From the NCBI GenBank assembly GCA_050084985.1, contig JBITNC010000001.1, positions 167,338,001 to 167,402,000 on the forward strand: a DNA stretch of 64,000 nt. The letters are read 5' to 3'. This DNA comes from Nageia nagi (taxonomy: Eukaryota > Pinophyta). Made by a program: the position numbers and the translations under genes. The notes below the pieces were generated by a model, which saw only the letters and a list, made by a program, of their open reading frames with translations, did no database searches and was not told where the DNA came from. Of this stretch, positions 61,546 through 64,000 are shown piece by piece (the stretch's first letter is position 1; every line of letters starts with the position of its first letter).

Positions 61546-62170
61546 AACACTACATGCAAGTGCTATCATTCAAAGAAAATACTTGGCCAAACATTGAATG
61601 ATTACATTAATATTCTTTAAAAAAAATAAATTATCATTCTAATTGTTTGTTCAAATATGAAATGATTCAAAGAATCACCATTGTAAATCACCATTTCAAT
61701 AGTTATAAACTTTGAACATAGTTGCTAATGCTAAAGCTATCATTCAAAACACATACTTATGCAAACATTCAATGATTCGTAACATACTTTTTCATACTAA
61801 AAATACTTTTTTTCATGAGTCATGGGTATTACTTCTCATTTCAATTATTCAATGTATTATAATAATCATAAAAAACATACCATTTTAAATCACCATTTTA
61901 ATAGTTTGAAACTTTGAACATAGTTGCAAACACTATCATTCAAAACAAATATTTATGCAAAAATTCAATGATTCAAAACATACTTAAAATTTTTTTGCTT
62001 ATACTTACGCAAACATTCAATGTATAACAACAATTTTAATGATTCAAAAAAACCTTTCTTATATTATCAACAACACCACAACATCAAACAAGTACAACAA
62101 GTCTTTCTAAAATTAAGAACACTTTGTAAAAGTTCTTATAAAAAAAAGTTTCAAACATCTAAATTCCCAC
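61546..62170. other. AT-rich spacer with CATTCAA-type local repeats
   Basis: Phrases such as ACTATCATTCAAAACA and GCAAACATTCAATGATTC recur near 61560, 61735, 61925 and 62005, indicating old local duplication. No gene is recognised. Confidence 0.45.
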
Positions 62171-62177
62171 TTCATGT

Positions 62178-63780
62178 TTAAATTTGAAATACTATCTTTT
62201 GAATAATTTCTTCAACATTCTCTTGAATATCCTCACTTTTATCCTTAACATTATTATCTTTAGCAAATGTAGGTTGGGATGTTGAACTCAACTCTACTGA
62301 TGTCAATACTCCTCTTTGTGTAGTATCCAATGTTTGAACTAAGCTTCTTAACTCTTTTCCTCCATCCTCTCTCGGTATCTCCATAGCTTGAGTCTCCTTT
62401 TATTTTTTCTTCATTAGAACATGGTAGTCCATATTATGCTCCTTTATTATTAATTTCAATGTGTTATTATCCTCTAAATCTTTAAGAGCTTCTCCTTCAT
62501 TATAGATGCATTTAGCAAGCTCTTCCTTGCCTTTTAAACTTGAATAACCAAGTTGTTTACTTGTGTTTTCAAGTTATCAATGTTGGAATAAAAAATAAAG
62601 CAAAGACCATATTTATATATGAAAATAAAAATAAAATAATAAAATGAAATTACAATATTTATTATATATACTACTACATTACTTACAAAATTCTCATCTC
62701 CGCTACATCTTTTGTAGCTTCGATAATTTCCACCTTTTGCGTATTAGTATTATAAGAGTTGTAATAGGCTTGGGCCTTAACATATAAATTTTTTAACTTG
62801 GTTAAAATTTGATTGACATCAATGTATGCATACAAGGAAGCAAATTTTATCTTTCCTAAGGTGATCATTTTAAAATGTGCCACAAGCTTCTCTCGAGAAT
62901 TTTCCAACTTAGAAAATATCTTTTCCCTCTTCTCATAGTTTGCAAAATTCCTATTGATCTCTTTAAATAGTACTTTTACATGAAATTCCCACATCTTCAC
63001 ACTCAAAATATTAGGAAGAATAGAATTTCTAATTTTTGCCTCCACATTCGAGTAAATTAAACTATCAACTAAAATAGATGGATCTAAATCTTCCTATACT
63101 ACTACTTCTTCTTCTATGGCTATAGTTCTAGTCATAGTCTATTTTATTACTCGCTTTGGAGGCTTTTGGCTTGTAGTAGCTTGATGTTAACTCTCTTTCC
63201 TTTTCCTTCACCATGCATGGTGCCTTGCTTTTCTACCATTCCCTTTAGGTAATCATCATCAAGTTCTAGTGTACAAAGACCTATAGTATTACATATCATT
63301 GAATTAAAATTTGATAAAGTGAAATTTGGGATGTTGCTAATTTATGGAATATTGTACAAGCCACAAGCTTTCTATTTAATTATTCTTCTATTTCTCCCTC
63401 TTTGAGTAGATGTAGCTCTACTACCAGTTGATATATTCTACAAAATATCTAATGAAATTTGTTTTTCTCTTGGTTGCACTTGCATCTAGCCTCTCATCAA
63501 TGAAATAAGGGGGTGGAAGCATTGCTTGTAAAATAATGGGTTGCTTCTAAAAAATTGAAATATTAGGCCTCACATCTTCAAAAATTTAAATTTTTTGGAT
63601 TAACTATAACAAACTACACTACAAAAAATAAGAAATAGAAAATGATTTGAAGGTATTCATCTAAGACTACTTTGCTTACCTTCTGGTTCCAATACTTGTA
63701 TGGATTCTATGGAAATAGGTTGTGCCTATGTTACTTGCACTATTTGTTGTGGAAAAACTAAATTTGGAACCATATTTGCA
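62178..63780 (-). pseudogene. Unrecognised decayed coding region, possibly multi-exon
   Basis: Two fair minus-strand frames lie here. One of 120 residues (63045-62683) includes MWEFHVKVLFKEINRNFANY, then KREKIFSKLENSREKLVAHF, then KNLYVKAQAYYNSYNTN. One of 68 residues (62384-62178) includes SLVQTLDTTQRGVLTS. Upstream pieces near 63530-63470 (MLPPPYFIDERLDASATKRK) and 63720-63680 (QPISIESIQVLEPE, followed by GTAAGC, a good splice donor) suggest several exons. No domain is recognised; it may be a transposon accessory gene. Minisatellite arrays of one family flank it on both sides. Confidence 0.35.
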
Positions 63781-63834
63781 TCTATAATCAATGAATAATT
63801 CCAAAAATATTTAAAAACTAGAATAAATGATTGT

Positions 63835-64000
63835 CTATAATCTCATAGATGATCATCTGTGATAAGTCACTGATGATCATCTTTAAGATGACACTGATGA
63901 TCATCTAATTGAATTTACTAACAATCATCTATGTTATCACATAGATGATCATCAATGTCTTCTCATAGATGATCATATGTGATATTGCACATATGATCAT
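63835..64000. repeat. 24-bp minisatellite, array 3, runs off the window
   Basis: Seven units at exact 24-base spacing (CATAGATGATCATCTGTGATAAGT, CACTGATGATCATCTTTAAGATGA and so on), the last cut by the window end. Same family as arrays 1 and 2. Confidence 0.92.

Noticed and set aside
60250-64000. CRISPR-like regular repeats
   Set aside because: The 24-bp units are directly adjacent with no unique spacers, and the sequence is plant nuclear. It is a minisatellite.

Overview
The window is intergenic chromatin from a seed plant with a large, transposon-rich nuclear genome. It is AT-rich and has no bacterial-style gene arrangement. It carries plant Ty1/Copia and Ty3/Gypsy LTR retrotransposons primed by initiator-tRNA-Met, an L1-type LINE, a decayed pentatricopeptide-repeat (PPR) gene and a plant-mobile-domain relic. 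The species cannot be named from the sequence; a gymnosperm or other large-genome plant would fit, but that is a guess. The only intact protein-coding gene I can support is the 1691-residue Gag-Pol of one young Copia element.

Layout. 1-2890: decayed Copia pol (+), followed by a probable 3' LTR. 3440-5110: decayed Tat-like Gypsy RNase H and integrase (-). 6290-6760: unrecognised coding decay. 7812-9843: a pol-less LTR element with 168/169-bp LTRs, PBS, PPT and a 5-bp target duplication. 13800-16030: decayed LINE (-). 16437-33690: a three-level nest, in which a PPR pseudogene (-) is split by an old pol-less Gypsy element (+, 17490-32632, TSD TATTT), itself split by the young Copia (-, 19165-29084, TSD GAGTC). 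36050-37560: more unrecognised coding decay. 37560-48900: AT-rich, nearly featureless, with one pair of long direct repeats near 45-46.8 kb. 48918-52411: a candidate gag-protease-only Gypsy derivative (-) with internal minisatellites, followed by a second protease relic to 53340. 53433-59935: a pair of ~0.5-kb direct repeats (probable LTRs) bracketing a decayed plant-mobile-domain gene (+) that runs antisense to the inferred element. 60250-64000: three arrays of one 24-bp minisatellite family around another unrecognised decayed coding region.

How the parts relate. The nest gives an order of events: PPR gene, then Gypsy insertion, then decay, then Copia insertion. Removing the Gypsy with one TSD copy brings the PPR reading frame back in phase across the junction, which supports both boundaries. 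The Copia LTRs differ at only three positions that I could find, all C/T changes in CCGG-like sites. Its ORF keeps the protease, integrase, reverse transcriptase and RNase H motifs, so it may be autonomous or very recently active.

The least ordinary theme is tandem repetition inside LTR elements. The Gypsy carries a 30-bp array coding decapeptides after its protease, where pol should be. The 48.9-52.4 kb derivative carries ~41-bp and ~38-bp arrays. The plant-mobile-domain unit carries a ~47-bp array. The Copia LTR itself contains 14-bp TCCGGA arrays inside a 199-bp higher-order duplication, a 94-bp tandem duplication and three TGACGTCA palindromes. All identities come from reading translations by eye; no database search was run.
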